A stretch of DNA of 64,000 nt from Timema cristinae (GCA_039000515.1 JBCFYV010000024.1:40856533-40920532); one strand, 5' to 3'. Shown: positions 23,983-37,769, numbered from the stretch's first letter. Notes: a model not told the origin generated them from the letters alone. Program-made: numbers and translations.

Positions 23983-24338
23983 CATTTAAGGAAATTATAT
24001 GTAGAGACTAGGCTTCATAAATAATCAAAACTTTCATCATTTTAAGTTAATATCGATTTTGGCACAATTTCGCCCCTTAGTCTCGTTTATTGGTATTAAT
24101 GCGCGTTGATTTTTATTGTTTAGCTTGTCCATGTTCAATAAACACGCAAAATTAATATAATCTTCAGAAAAGTTAACGAGTATGTTAGAAAAACTGTAGT
24201 ATTCATAAGACATAATATTTTATCTTATAACATTATATTTTCAACACTTTAATGGTTTATAAACCTTAATATTAAATTTAAGCCACTAAGACAAGTGAAG
24301 CTTATACCTCCATGAAGTAAATTGTAATATTTATATAA

Positions 24339-24590
24339 CCCGCCTCGGTGGCGTAGTTGGCTAACGCGCTTGTCGTGTTGAGCTCGACTGCTGAGGACCG
24401 GGAGATCGAGGTTCGAATCTCGGTCGGGTGAACTGGGGGTGGATTTTCCTAAATGGTTTTCCACTTTCCCTCCACGCAAATGCAGGTTCACTTCCTCTAA
24501 TTCAACCTTCCCAATTCCTAATCCATTAGCGTAGTTAGTACTTAAAGCGTATAACCCAAACGGGTAGTAAGACGCGGTGCTAAATATTAT
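24339..24590 (+). mobile_element. SINE-1a, complete
   Basis: A near-consensus copy. A perfect 14-bp duplication TAATATTTATATAA flanks it (24325-24338 and 24591-24604). Confidence 0.93.
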
Positions 24591-24684
24591 TAATATTTAT
24601 ATAAAAATAAGTAAAAAATCAAACACAAAATGGTACAATAGAATATTTTATCAATCTACAGGTGGCTATCGGAGGTTAAAAAAA

Positions 24685-24782
24685 GAGTGAGTGACATTGA
24701 TCCCTTTTATATATTCCAATATTTTTCTAAAAGAGAGTAGAAAAATATTGGAATATATAAAAGGGATCAATGTCACTCACTC
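24685..24782. repeat. Perfect hairpin, 44-bp arms, 10-nt loop
   Basis: Arms 24685-24728 and 24739-24782 are exact reverse complements, starting GAGTGAGTGACATTGATCCC and its complement. The loop is AAAAGAGAGT. Transcription of either strand would give a 44-bp perfect stem. Confidence 0.95.
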
Positions 24783-25495
24783 GGCCCTATCCAATTTTCG
24801 GCGTTCTTGGGTGAGTCATTAGTTTGGTAATCCAACCCTGTGTCTGCCAGACGGACATTATGTGTTCTAACACTTGGTATTGTTTCCATAGTTGGTACAA
24901 TCAAAACAAGACATTTCATGAAATAGAAATTTCATCTATAACTTCGCAATGGTCAATTAGGTCCCGTTTATAAAATTAACAAGTAGATTTAAACTGAAAA
25001 AACAAAATTAATTCTTAATAACGACATTTTTTTAAACTAAAAATTAGATTAAAAAGTATCGTGGTATAAAAAGAACAGTATTTATAGATGACTAAAATGA
25101 TGTAATTTGACCACTTTTAAAATGCTTGTATATTAAAAATTATTGGTCTTTTAAATATTATAAATATTCATTTGTGTACATCTCATACACATGTCTGGTT
25201 ATTTTAAATTTCAGCCCCATATATTAATGAGTTAAAATCTTCTAGTCATGTAAACATATTGTGTTTCAACCAACGACGACTTTCCATTGAATATGGTACG
25301 ATATTAAATTAGCGAAACATGTCGGATAAAATAGTCTTCCATAATTCTCCATCTGATCTGGGCTAACAAAAAGTAGTAAAGAGACGTTGATATAAACAGA
25401 AACTTAGCGTTCTGTGTGAATCGGCCTAAGCTAAGATTTCCTCTGCTAGCTCTTTAGAAAAATAGCGGACCATGTAATAAAAAAATGGTGGTTCA
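24783..25495. other. No gene recognised
   Basis: AT-rich. GTGTGAATCGGCCTAAGC at about 25414 resembles the termini of the element that follows and may be a decayed relative. Confidence 0.35.
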
Positions 25496-25997
25496 CACAG
25501 CAAGATAAGCTACGCCTTGCTAAGCCATGCTATGTTTTTTTCCGATTGCTGGCCGGGAAATTTTTCCATCTCACATCTTGAGCCATTTTACGTTGCCATG
25601 CGTATAATGCATCTTGGGCTCCGTGTTGAACAGACGCAGTGCTGGTTTAATTAAAATAACTAAAGAAATGTTGAATTTCTGTTTTCAGCTTGTTTCGCGT
25701 GTATTTAAGTAATATTATATTTAGGTTTTATCTTTAATAAAAATGTTTATTAAAATGGAAGTGTTAATTAACCAAGTCAAATCTCCACCTCCTAAATTTT
25801 CTTCATCTTTCAAAACGGCTACCAACATCAGAATCTTCTCTTCCTCGGTAACTATCATCTGAACTCAAACAAGACGTTTTGGAGAACGCCATTATAACTA
25901 AACTTCACTGGAGCAGACCAGAAAGAAACAACAATGAATTTGGGAAGGAAAAGAGGAAACATGGCTTAACTTAACAATGAGTGTGAAACCAAATTGA
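25496..25997 (-). mobile_element. DNA transposon remnant, possibly PIF/Harbinger-like
   Basis: The ends GGTTCACACAGCAAG...TAAGCCATG and, inverted, GGTTTCACACTCATTG...TAAGCCATG form imperfect terminal repeats. On the minus strand, a stretch before the right end encodes TEEEKILMLVAVLKDEE, which resembles the start of Harbinger-type transposase genes. No complete transposase remains and no clear duplication is visible, so the family is tentative. Confidence 0.4.
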
Positions 25998-28900
25998 CAA
26001 AGTCCTAGCACAGGACAGCAACAAGCACAGCATAGTTAGACTGTGTTTAGACCTTTAGAGCTAGCTCAACTTTTCATTAAAATTCAATCAACTTTCAATA
26101 TATAAAAACTATATTCAAAACATTTGACTAAAGATGTTAACCTTATTTTAACTTGTTGTTTTAAATAGTTTTTATATTTTCCATCATTGTATCAAACTAC
26201 ATTTATATTGTAATTTTTAACATTTTATTAATGATAGTTTCTCTTTTAAATTTACTAATTATTGAGTCAATTAAATTTTTTAAATATTATGAAATCTTGT
26301 TATAATTTATATTCCAAGAGTAAAAATAACTTGTCCAGGGTCTTTCAGTTATATAGAATGTTCCATTAGTATTCACATCTATAAAATCTTAAATTTGAAC
26401 TCTTATGTGTCTGAATTCCTTAAATAACAATATCTAAGCCCTTAATTATATTTATATTAATTAATTTTGCTTAAAAATGTAACGGGAAAGCATATATAAG
26501 CTTTATAGCTCGTGAACTATGCTAATTTGAAATAATTGAATCAGTATATATGTTATAATTATACACTTGTTAAAATAGTTCAATACAATAATTTTGATGA
26601 TTGAATGACCTTAATAGGTTGAAACATTATTTTTAAATAAATTTAGATGGCTTGGGTTTAAATTTAATGAATAACGAAAAAAAACTACCAAAAGTTTTAA
26701 AGGTTTTTCCAATTGGATAGAGGCATACAAGGAAACCATTAATAGGAGTCAAAAATCAAACCAATATTTTAAATACATTAATATTTTTATTTTGTTTTTC
26801 AATACACACACACACATTTTCTTTGATAAGTTTATTTGTCTTATAAATAACACATTAACACTTTAACAATATTCTTTTTTTATTTAGAAATGGAAAACAC
26901 AAATTACATTTTGATTATTTTTTATGTTTTTAAACGTGTTTTTTTCTTAGTATATGAAAATATAGTTATGTACAGTATTATTTTATAAAATATATAAGCA
27001 AGGGATATGTACAGGGTTTTAAAGAACATTTTGTTCTATCTGTTGCAAAGAAAAACAATTTGTTGTTTAGTTTTCATTAAATATTTCGCAACAGTTTAAA
27101 CTATGATATGAAATAACTATGTAATAAAATTTAGGCATCTGATAAAGTATTAATAAATATAACATAGGGATAGTTTTTGAAGCTTAAAGTTAAATTTGTA
27201 TGTATACATGATGATTGCCAAGCAAACGTAGCATTAAATAAAAGGTTGTGAGTAAATAATTTATTTCTGGTATAATATAAATATTCAAATCTTCAGAGTA
27301 ATACGGTAATATTTTTTATTGCTCCGATTGTTAAATATTCATAGAACTAGTTAAGAAATATTTGGTCAAAAGACAGTAAATTCATGATTTTATTTCTGAA
27401 CTAAACAACTTTAAATTCGATAGTCAGTTGAATTCATATAGTAGGATCATAGAAAAAGTGTTTCAAGTTCTGAATGAAAATATTTTGTTCACATATGTGT
27501 TTTTTAAATTAATATTTTACACTTGAATAATATGAGCTACGATCATGGGTACACTTTTTTTTTTCAGGACTAAATTCTCTCACTTTTAGCTATTCAAGCT
27601 ATATATAACTTATGAACATAATGTAATAAAATAAATCTTAATTTTGAGTTACTGATCTTAGAATAAATTAATGTGATAATTGATGTGCGATTAGTCTAAA
27701 TATTGATGGTAAGAATTTAAATTTATACTGAAGTCATAAATAGGCTATATATAAGTTATTTATATATAAAATTATTGTGATTTAATGAATTTACGCATAA
27801 TATTGGAAATTATATTAAGAAAAACTAGCATTGCACCAAGACAAATAAGAAATTATTCCTACCACATAATTTACTTTCTAATTTCCTCCTAAGACTTTAT
27901 ATAGGATTTAAAGAGTAATTTAGACTGATACAAACAAAATTACTTTAAAAAATTTAAAATTTTATTATTAACAGTAAATTTTCCTTTTGCAAAACATTTT
28001 TTTTCCCTAGCACCTGGGAGATATTATACAGATAAATAGATACAGAAATACAATTTTTAACTAAGATGATCAGTAATTACTAAAAGTAATATTTTTAGAA
28101 TTTTAGCAACACAAACTTTACTTCGACTTAACATATCTATTTAAAAAAAAGTATAAACAGATTTTTACGTCACACCTTTTTCATATTTTTTAAGATTTCA
28201 TGATTGAAAGTGAATGTCTTACACAGAAAGAGCTTTAGTGCACACAAATAGAAAGAGAGTACCTAAGTTGTGTAATAGTAATACTTTAATTTTAAAAGGC
28301 AAAAAATGTTTCACACATTTTTTTTGTTATGTAAAATTGACATATTTTTTATTCAAAATAAAATTCCAATGAAGGTTAGTCAAAATGTATTAATAAAAGT
28401 TTTAAAAAAATGTATGCTTATCCATAGGTATAAAATGACCTTCATTAAAATTTACTTTATAGAATAAAATTGACAGAGGATTTTATATTTGTCCCTTCCA
28501 ACTTTATTTTAATACAAACAAACAAATAGGCCTACATAGCTAAAAACCACAATGCGATATTTGGTTTTTTATGCTGTATTCATAAAATTGCTTGGGTTTA
28601 TTTAAAGAAATAATAGCCGTGAATTATTAAAATGTGGAAATGCGACCACTATAATTAATTTAATAGTAGATTATAAATAGTTTCTGTAGTACTTAGTTAA
28701 ATTAAGTAAAACATATTGTTAAATCCCTATTTAGAAACCCATTTTATTGAAATATTTAAAACTATCACACTTTATTTTGACTCATAAGTCTAAGGTTCAC
28801 TCCCCGCCTGCATGTAACACTGAAGAAAATCTTTTCACAGTTTGACTCCGTTTTATATAAATTCAGTTGAATATGGTTGCTTATCAAAATTCCCTTTCTT

Positions 28901-31858
28901 AATCTTGTTCCCTTAAATGATATATTTTATTCGCTGATAGCCAGTATTCATATTAACAATACAAAACTATATTGATTTTTTTTGTTTGTTCTTAGAACGA
29001 ACTATTTTTGTTAGTTTTGGAAAAACTTAAAATATTTGCTTAAATTCTTCCATTAGGTAGGCCTTTACTCGAAACTATCTATTCTTAAAGTAATCTACCT
29101 TTTTTTACATACATATAATATATATATATATATTTTACAAATACATATATCTAGAATATAAATATCACTTTCAATGAGCAAATAAATGGCCTAAGGTAGC
29201 TTAAGTAGCTAGAAGCATTTTGAGATTGTGTCAGTTCATTCAATTTCACATTGATATTTACAGTATTACAACAATTCATTGCCCTAATTTTATCAACATA
29301 TTCATAACGAACAGGAAATATCCTTTTAACACATGAGACAAAAAAAAAATAGTTCTACGTTAGGTTAAATTAAAACAACCTAAATATACTAATAAAATAT
29401 ATCGTTTAACACTACACAAATTTGTCGTTCTATATATTTTGTAACCCCTTCCGAAATTTCATTCAATAATGACTTAATATTAGTATACAATTTTGTCATT
29501 CCTATGATTTCATTCTTCTGGAGATGATTTGTACATAGCTTACAAAGATTCAGTCATTTACTATTTTAAACCTTTCCTAGCTTTATATACCTACAAATTC
29601 AGTAATAGCGTATGGATATAATGTTTAACATATTTGCTTGTCGATTTCCTCAAACACAAAAATAAAAAAAGCATGGATAGAGATTATTTTGATGGGAAAA
29701 TTAATTTTACCAATCTGAAGAAATATATTTTTAATTCCATAAATTGCATATTTATTCACTAAATACACTATTTAGGTGAAATAAAAGGAATTTTTTTTTA
29801 AATTATATTTTGCGGGAATAATATTTTAACTACCATCAATTTATTCGTAGCTTAAAAGAATAACCACTTAAAGTGAACTATCACACCTTTGTGACAATAG
29901 TACTTTACTCTACCTTCATATTGGATGGTAAAATATAGATTCCAATTAGGTCTCATCAAGTAATCCCGCTTAATATTTACCTGTACAGTAAAAACATTAT
30001 CACATTCTTCTTTGTGCCTATCAGCGTGTATCCAATATTTCATTATTCTTTGTGTACATACATCAATATTTAGTTATTAATTGCTACAATCATGTGCTTT
30101 TGTTTAATAAAACTCTAAATGTATTTCACATTAATGAATTTGGCGACATAAAACAGCAGGAACATTTGTTTAGTTTTAAGTTTTTACAACATCGGTATAT
30201 GTAGTTTTCTTCTATGAAATTAGTTATGTGATTTATAAAACAATAGGCCTATGCACTTTAAAAGAAATAATAGGTAAACTTTATGACATGTCAGGTAATA
30301 TTTAACATTCAAAATGCCAGTGACTGCAAATTTAAAAAAGAAAAAATATAGATTTGAATCTTTTCTTGATTTCGTACATCACGAGTGAATTTAATAGATT
30401 TTCAAATTCATTTAGATATTTTGTTTGGTGAAAAATGTTGTTTCATATAGTAAAATAATTTGAAACCCACTTTAAAACAAAAATTTTACGTCTTAACTTG
30501 AGGGACATTACATTAAACCAATTATATAAATGGATGGCTAATCATAAAAAAAATAAGTTATGCACAATATACTGCTTAAGTCAATACATTGTTCTCTATT
30601 GAAACGTCACTTTATTTAAATAAATATAGGTATCTACTTAATTATTAGAAATATTAAATTTAAATTTGTTTTTATCTCTTAGTATGAATACTAGGTAATA
30701 GCTTTGTATTACATTTTTTACAAATTGTGGTTTAGACTCATACATATCGTGACAAAATAATAATTATGATCTTGTAGATTATTTTTATTTTTAATTGTTA
30801 ATATTAATAAAATGTTGCCAAATAATTCGATCCCATTAGATAAATTTACCATTTTTTTTATATGGCCTAGTAGCATACAAATATTTCCTCAAAATGACGC
30901 GGTTACTATCTTGGTTATAAATTAGTTATATTATAATCAAATAGAATGTAATTTTTTTTTATAAACGATTTAGACAACACTCTTCTGTAGATTTCTCAGT
31001 TTTACATTATCATAGTCATAAATATTTCTAAATGTATGAACGCAAGAGACAAAATAACGTATACAAATTAATTATAGTGAGGACTACTTACAAATGTATT
31101 CCTATTTATAGGCTATATTAAAAGTATGGGCATAAATTAATGTAGCAATATTATAATAGTTTTGAAAATATTAGGTAGTAATCTAAAATAAATCTCTTGA
31201 GAATAGTCTGCTCCATTAAGGCTAAATAAAGAAGCATTAACACGAAGTAAGAAATGCTATTTTTAAATTTATCTACTATTCAGACACGCTAATTTAAGAT
31301 TTAAATTTTCATTCAATTTTTTTTTTTCATATCAGCTTTTGATTTAATTTTTCCCTTTTTTCGTTATTCTTTTTGTAGTCCAAGCTATTTTAGATATGAA
31401 AAAACATGTAATTATTCTTATCGCACTTTTTATCTAGCTCTTTAAGGAAAAATAACTAGAAAGTACGTCACAGTCTGCACGCCAAAAGGAGTATAGTCAG
31501 TGATCGTTGATAGTAAATCAATCTCATATACAGGATAATACATTTAAAACAATTGAAATATTTTTACAATTGGATTCAGAAGTTAATGAAATTTTCATTT
31601 TGATAAATTAGAAAACTGACTTTTACATTGCCTTCTAAAACACGCTGTTTTATTATTTGGAATCATAAATAACTGCTTTTAAATTGAGATAATAATTTAA
31701 TAAGTGCAATAAATGTATAAAAAATTGCCCATAAAGCCAGTGAACCAATATATCACATATGGCTTTTTATTAATGTGATAGTAAAAAAAACTTAACTTTG
31801 TAGTGTGTGTTTGAAAACGACAGAAATATTAACAGCCAGAATTGGGATTGTTCAATTT
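25998..31858. other. 5.9-kb AT-rich stretch free of recognised repeats
   Basis: No SINE, LINE or DNA-element copy was recognised, and there is no open frame with protein-like composition. Only short AT runs (29118-29134) and a CA run (26805-26815) stand out. It could be intergenic, intronic or a long untranslated region; nothing decides. Confidence 0.45.
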
Positions 31859-32109
31859 TTTTAGCACCACGTCTTACTACCCATTAGAATTATGCATCTA
31901 TGTACTAATCACATTAATATGTTAGGGATTATGTGAGTTTAATTTAGAGGAAGTGAACCTGAATTTGCGTTGAGGGAGAGTGTAAAACCTTTAAAGAAAA
32001 ACCACTCTCATTGTACCCGATTGGGATCGAACCCAAATCTCCCAGTCTTCAGCAATATTTTATTTTTGAGAAATTAGCGACTTAGACCATTTCGCAATTG
32101 AAGTGGGTG
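31859..32109 (-). mobile_element. SINE-1b, complete, diverged
   Basis: In plus orientation: tail TAGCACCACGTCTTACTACC, body GAGGAAGTGAACCTGAATTT and a decayed head ending AATTGAAGTGGGTG. It is one of only two SINEs between 24.6 and 40.7 kb. Confidence 0.8.
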
Positions 32110-32641
32110 ATAATTCCTTTGGCGCTTATTATCGGTAATAACTTATAACAAGTTTCACAAAAATAACTTCACAGAAAAGGACTGAAGTTAAAGACTAGCA
32201 AGCAATTAAATAATGAAAATAAAACTTTAAATGTATTGGTTAGCCACAAGCCCTGACATGTTCTTTCCGAGTGTGAATTCAAAATGTATCTTTGATGATG
32301 AAGACATTTTATACCTTATTAAATATAATAATATAGGTGTGAGTGCCTTAAAAAAAGCTACTCTTTACATCAAATTAACATTTTTTATATTGACAAAGAG
32401 TTGTCGGAACTTTTATAGAGTGTTTTTATTTTGTGACTAGGACGAGCAGAGATCAATATTCTAAACATCTTCACCAAATCTGTTTAAAAGGTTTATAATT
32501 TTGCTCTTAAGAGTTTGGTCGTCCAGTTCTTATGAAAAGGGCAATGCTGCTGTATAGACCTACACCTTGTAATCTGCTGTATTGGTTTGAATGTAAAAAC
32601 TAAAACTTCTATCCACAAGATAATGTAAAACAATAGAATTA

Positions 32642-32886
32642 TCCACCGTTTCGGTGGCCGAATGGTCTAAGGCGCTACTCGTGCAATATACTATACTGCC
32701 GATGATGGGGAGATAGAGGTTCCAAACTCAGTCAGGTGTACTGATGGTGGTTTTACCTAAAAATGTTGCACCACTCTCTCCGCGTAAATGCGAGTACATT
32801 TCTTATAGATTTAACGTTAAACCCATTCGTGTTATTATTGCACAAGCGTACAATCCGAATGAGAGTAAGAAGTGGCGCTAAAAAAC
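32642..32886 (+). mobile_element. SINE-1b, complete
   Basis: The head GGTGGCCGAATGGTCTAAGG is the clearest tRNA-Leu/Ser-like sequence of this subfamily. It is followed by a long variable arm (ATACTATACTGCCGATGATG), the body and a diverged tail. Confidence 0.88.
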
Positions 32887-32929
32887 GAATTAAAATTTAT
32901 TATGTAAGTCCAACGTATTCACCCAATAG

Positions 32930-33075
32930 GTAGCGTGTTTGCCTATCAATTTAATGTTCCGGGTTCTGCATGGTCAACAATTTTACCACTAGTAAAATTG
33001 AGGTTTATTCTATATAATAAGTTAGGTTATAAGTCCTGTGCTGGGATAATCAGTTGGTTCAGAAAATGCACATTA
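32930..33075 (+). mobile_element. Possible SINE remnant
   Basis: ATAGGTAGCGTGTTTGCC with GTTCCGGGTTCTGCATGGTC 30 bp on resembles A and B boxes and the SINE-4 phrase CGGGTTCGATTCCTCGCATGG. Very decayed. Confidence 0.3.
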
Positions 33076-33443
33076 AATACTTGAAATAAGGTTTTTTTTT
33101 TTGTAAAAATGTTTAAGAAAAGAGGATAAAGCTAGGTGAAAACGAAAGTAAAGGAGAATTAATGGACTCTGAACGAAGTTAATAACAGTCAGCACAAAGG
33201 AGAGTTGGTTTCACGCGATGTCTATTACCGTACTGTTCATCTAATAGAGGTTTACGGTGTTGAAATAAGGTCGACGTGAGCTCTTACCAAAGGAAAAATA
33301 AAAAAGTGTAATTTGTTTCCGAGATCTATTTTTGGACTCTTCCTTGTTTCTTAAAGATGGCAGATAAAGAAATAAAGTACTTTTATTATTTAAGGTTGAA
33401 AGCTGCTCTAAGACGTAGTTTATTTTTAATGTAATTTAAACTA

Positions 33444-33850
33444 GAGATGTGCCCTGAAATCCTTCGAATCCCTTTATTCCTTCAGGACGTTCGAGATTCG
33501 AGAAAATTTTGGATTTTAATTTTAAATCCTTAAAAGATAAATTCAATTGAAAATAAAATTGTTTTAGAGCTCTAATACTGCTTATCGGGGGCTCAGAACC
33601 AATTATAATTAATAGTTGAACTCAACAACCATGCTCCAGATCAGTAATTTAACACTTAACGGGACATAAAATGTTATAACGAATGGCTTGTAAGAAATAA
33701 TGTTAAGATTTTGTTAATATTTGTATTTTAGATTATCTATTATATTTATATTTCCACCAATGCTTATAAATATTACAAGATTCGGATTAGAGATTATGGA
33801 TTTGAAGATAAACCTAAATTGGAGATTCGGATTCATAAAATAGTGGGTTT
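33444..33850. repeat. Interspersed repeat G, copy 2
   Basis: TAGAGATGTGCCCTGAAATC and GTTCGAGATTCGAGA match copy 1 at 17836. GATTCGGATTAGAGATT and GGAGATTCGGATTC near 33780-33835 may be the other end. Confidence 0.4.
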
Positions 33851-36599
33851 GATCCAACTATAATTTAAATATTTATATAAATGAAGTAAAGATGTTTGAC
33901 ATGTATCCCTTGATAATTTCGTTCGATATACATTAATTATTGGGAGTGTTAGTTTGATTTAAAGATTTTTTCTAGAGAAAATATAAATATTTTTTGTTTT
34001 GCTATTTTTTTTAATCTAGTCAAAACGGATTTTATTAACGAAGTACTTCCATACTTAGAGAATCTCCATATCATGAAATACCTAACAATTTGAATTTGAC
34101 TATATACTTAAATAGAGTGTAAAGTTTTAGTTAATCTGGAAATAAATATACCAGGTTAGCTAACAAATATATCTACTTTCTGAGGTACTTTAGTAGCATT
34201 ATTTTTTTAATGTCTTTTTTTTTTAATGTATGGAGAAGGTGATACTTATTTTAACTAAAAAAAAAGTTATCCCAAATTAACATTTAAATATTATATCACG
34301 AATCATCCTTGGGGACTTCATTATTTTTTGTAATTGCATAATCCATATCTATTATTATTGACAGTTGGCCACCATAAAAGGGAATCGTATACGATTGGGC
34401 TTAGCTACAAATTTATCTTTTTTTTTTTAATTTTGACAGCAGAACAACTTTTTTTACATTTGAGGTGAAACAATTATTCTACTTTGAACATCGTTTCCAT
34501 GCTATTACTTTTTTATTTAATTATTTTGTTATAAACTAGCGTAAATTACTAAAGCAAAATAAAGGCTAACTCGCTAAAATATACTAACATTAAGTGAAAT
34601 ATTTTTTTAAATGTAGGAACTACCTCGTATGAGGGACGGGGGTGACTTCAAGTAATAGCTAAGCACTAAAGTGGTTATTAACAAGTCGAATACCTTAGTA
34701 AAAAATCTAAATATGTACTATTATGTCTATTCACATCTAATCAGTCGTGATTTCAATAATATTAACTTTATACATACATTTGTTATTGAATAGTCTTCTT
34801 TTTTTAACAACGTTTCATATAGTTTAGTGACTAACCAAACACACAAACTAACAACCAACGAGTTATTGACGGTTAATCACACATTAACCATTCTTAACTG
34901 TTCATTTTTTTATTTTAGGACGTCCATTAAAATCACAACACTCACAGTAGAACAACGATTTATAATACTATTTATATTTACATTAGTTAATGCAAGAGTG
35001 ATTCAACTCTTTTTAATTGGTTAACTTCTTTTGGAAGAGACTTTGTAATTTGAAAATATTTCTATCTTCACTTTAAGTTTCAATATAAAATGAAAGTTTG
35101 GTAAATATATTCCAGATAGTAAAAACCCCTTTATTAGTTTAGTTACATTATTTGTTCAAAACTAACTTTTTGTAATAAATTATAAAATGTTTTAATTTAT
35201 AAATTGTATCTATGAAATGCATAACTGGCTCTGTGTTTAATGTAAGGTTTTTACATATTTAAAATAAATATTAATTTAAGTTATACAATATATTCTTTGG
35301 TCCTTAAGCTGAAAGTAATTGTAGGTGTGCTTGTAGTAAAATTTATATCAATAACTATTTCAAATAATATATATATATATATATATATATCTTAATCCAA
35401 ATGTTGGAGTTATTATAAAAAAAAACGAAATTACATAATTTACAATTTATTATTAAGATAAAGTTACAAACTTTAAAAACTAAATCTTAATCTTTGAGAA
35501 ATATAAATAAGTATATTTAATAGAAATTAAAAAAAACTGTACAGCAGTTGGGAATTATTAAATACTACCATAAACAAGAAAGAACTTTGTTTGGATAAAT
35601 ATATTTTCATATTTTTATTAGTTTGTAAAAAAAATTAGGATATAAATGTTCACAGTCAAACATTCAAATCATGCGTTTTATTTTGAGATAACAGCTTAAG
35701 CTTCTACAGTATAAATTTCAAGAAATTTCGATTATAATTAAAATAATTTAGCTTCATAAATCATTCTAAACAGTTAGGCTAATATGAAAATATAGATAAA
35801 TAAAATTACACAAATATACAGCTCAATGTTTAGAAAAATTTATTTTTTTGTGTGCAAATTATTATTTACCATTTTTAAGATTAAACATATTTAATTTTTA
35901 ATGGTAAATAAACTATTTATTTCCAAATTACATGGATCTATGTATGTACTTATTTCAAAACTTTGACACTAAATTCTTTGTGTTTAGGGATGTAGGGATA
36001 TTGTAATCTAAATCAACATTATAACTTTTTTTTTCAAATGAAAAAAAATATAGCGTGCTCCAAAACTTCCGGCTTACTACTGTGGGTTAGGAAATAAACC
36101 ATCTTATTAACAAGCACCTTTAACTGACGCCTTATTCTCGTCATTAAAGTTGCTTTAGGAAACTTGCATGAATAAACTACTAGCCGTGGATTATATAATT
36201 AGGCCATTAACAAATTAATATTAATAAAACGATATTGATTGTAACATGTAAAGTGTAAAAAGTTCACTGAACTAACAATAAGGCTCAAGCTAAAAATAAG
36301 GTGTATTTTAATTACTGTCTCAAAAATGGAAGATAATTTATTCATACACAGAAATAGCAAGTATCAAATAAAACAAAACAAAAACTAGCGTTCCACACTT
36401 AATATTTTGAGCAAGTATTTATTTAATATAACTTGTTTTGTTCGTAGAACTTTAGGCTAAAGGTTTTTGAAAAAGCACAAATTGAGGCTCTCCCATTCTG
36501 TTTTTTTTTATATAATTTTAACAATAAAAAAGCTTCATTTAATTTTTTTTATATCTCATCAATACAAAACTTACTGTTTCCCTTTTCTTAGGCTTCCAT
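33851..36599. other. No gene recognised; AT-rich
   Basis: Long A and T runs, and an (AT)n at 35366-35391. No coding or repeat features were recognised. It lies downstream of the secreted-protein gene's poly(A) signals. Confidence 0.45.
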
Positions 36600-36613
36600 T
36601 TTATTTATTTATT
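36600..36613 (-). terminator. Overlapping AATAAA polyadenylation signals
   Basis: Read on the minus strand, three overlapping AATAAA hexamers lie about 340 nt downstream of the TAG at 36954. They are the first AATAAA found after the stop. The stretch between (36614-36953) would be the 3' UTR. A moderately T/G-rich stretch (AGTAAGTTTTGTATTGATG) follows. In such an AT-rich region one hexamer means little, so the position relative to the stop is the main support. Confidence 0.45.
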
Positions 36614-36953
36614 CACTACACTCCGTCTCATCCGAGGTCATAATTTCCCTTCTAATGATCGATGTATTATGTCACGTGTCTAATCCATTTGCATCTATTC
36701 CCATTGCTTTAAGGAACAGTTTTTATCCATGCTAGTTGAAGTATAGAAGTGTAAAAGAACTACAAGCATCTATATATTCAGAAGGAGTTCAAATGGAAAT
36801 TGAAGAGACATATTTTAACTGACCTTGGCTTTTAAAATTACACCTTTTGTTTTTTCTTTCTTTCCAAAACCATGTGGTTAAGGGTCCGATACTGGAACAA
36901 TCCTCCATAAGTATCAAAATCCATTACGTTCTTTTAGCGGCCATCTTGTTTGC

Positions 36954-37055
36954 CTAGACTGCTAATTTCTTCAGGCTGCTCAATTCTTCAACCAAGCTCT
37001 CTTCATTACTTACGAATCTTTTTTGAGGTCGGGAATGGTCAGAAATCTTTGAGCC
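36954..37055 (-). CDS. Terminal coding exon of the same secreted-protein gene
   Basis: This exon is too short to appear as an ordinary open reading frame. A pyrimidine-rich acceptor (TTTTTCTGTTCTAG) ends at 37056. The exon opens in the phase 0 left by the donor at 41040 and runs 33 codons, from GSKISDHSRPQKRF to EELSSLKKLAV, before TAG at 36956-36954. The peptide is polar with a heptad-like, probably helical C-terminus (SLVEELSSLKKL), in keeping with the charged end of the upstream exon. Good acceptor, matching phase, clean stop and a nearby poly(A) signal together make this the likely last exon. The intron is 3,985 nt and holds a SINE, an inverted-repeat element and a LINE fragment. An alternative terminal exon cannot be excluded. 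Confidence 0.72.
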   Translation of the reverse strand, partial: GSKISDHSRPQKRFVSNEESLVEELSSLKKLAV

Positions 37056-37204
37056 CTAGAACAGAAAAACAAAATAAAAGTTTTAATTCAGATTTATATT
37101 AATAATTACACCTTTGAAATGAGACTTAAAGAAGGGATTTTTGATTTAATGTCTTATTGCGTTACCATCGATATATCCATGCTGGTTCCATCATACATGG
37201 TTCA

Positions 37205-37229
37205 CTATAATATATATATATATATATAA
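37205..37229. repeat. (AT)n microsatellite
   Basis: A short AT run within the gene's intron. Confidence 0.9.
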
Positions 37230-37528
37230 TGACTGTTTAAAAAGGAGAATGTATTCCTTTCGACAATTACTATTCCTGGAGTTTTAAATAATCCTGTAGA
37301 TTTGAAAAAAAAAAAAAAAACTGATTTAATGCCGTTTAATTCGGAAAAAACATGAGAGTTTACTTGTCAGTTTTTCGCCTTGGTACGACTCGTTACTAAT
37401 ATTTTGCTGTATTAAACCAATGTTGCAACTCCAAGTTCGGTTCCCGTGAACAGACAGCGTGACAAATGCAGTCCTAAGAGGAGTGGGTGAGAAGGGAACC
37501 ATTTTGGATTTGATTCTTTGGTATAAAG

Positions 37529-37755
37529 TAAATTGGATCGGACACATACTTTGGAATAAATGTTTTTTTTTCACGACGTCATTGAAGGAAAGATTGAGGG
37601 AAAGAGGAGTTTAGAAAGATGTAGGATTCAAATATTGGATGACTTGAAGGAAAGAAGAAATTCTGGGAGTTGAAGGAGGAGGTTGAGGACAGGGTCCATT
37701 GGGTCTAAGTCCACGACAAAAGGAATGGACATATCGTAAGACAGAATATCTGTTA
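37529..37755 (+). pseudogene. Reverse-transcriptase tail of a LINE (intronic)
   Basis: Translation gives KVNWIGHIL, then HDVIEGKIEGKRSLERCR, then IQILDDLKERR, and after a frame change WELKEEVEDRVHW. Insect non-LTR retrotransposons have very similar words (WIGH ... EGKIEGKRGRGRPR) at the end of the polymerase protein. It contains stops and a frameshift and is non-functional. It lies antisense in the intron, just upstream of the terminal exon. Confidence 0.72.
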
Positions 37756-37769
37756 TTAATAAATATAAA

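Noticed and set aside
24339..24590. Possible genuine tRNA-Leu/Ser genes in the GGTTCGAATCT sequences
   Set aside because: They recur dozens of times with the same body and tail, and the acceptor stems do not pair, so they are SINE heads.
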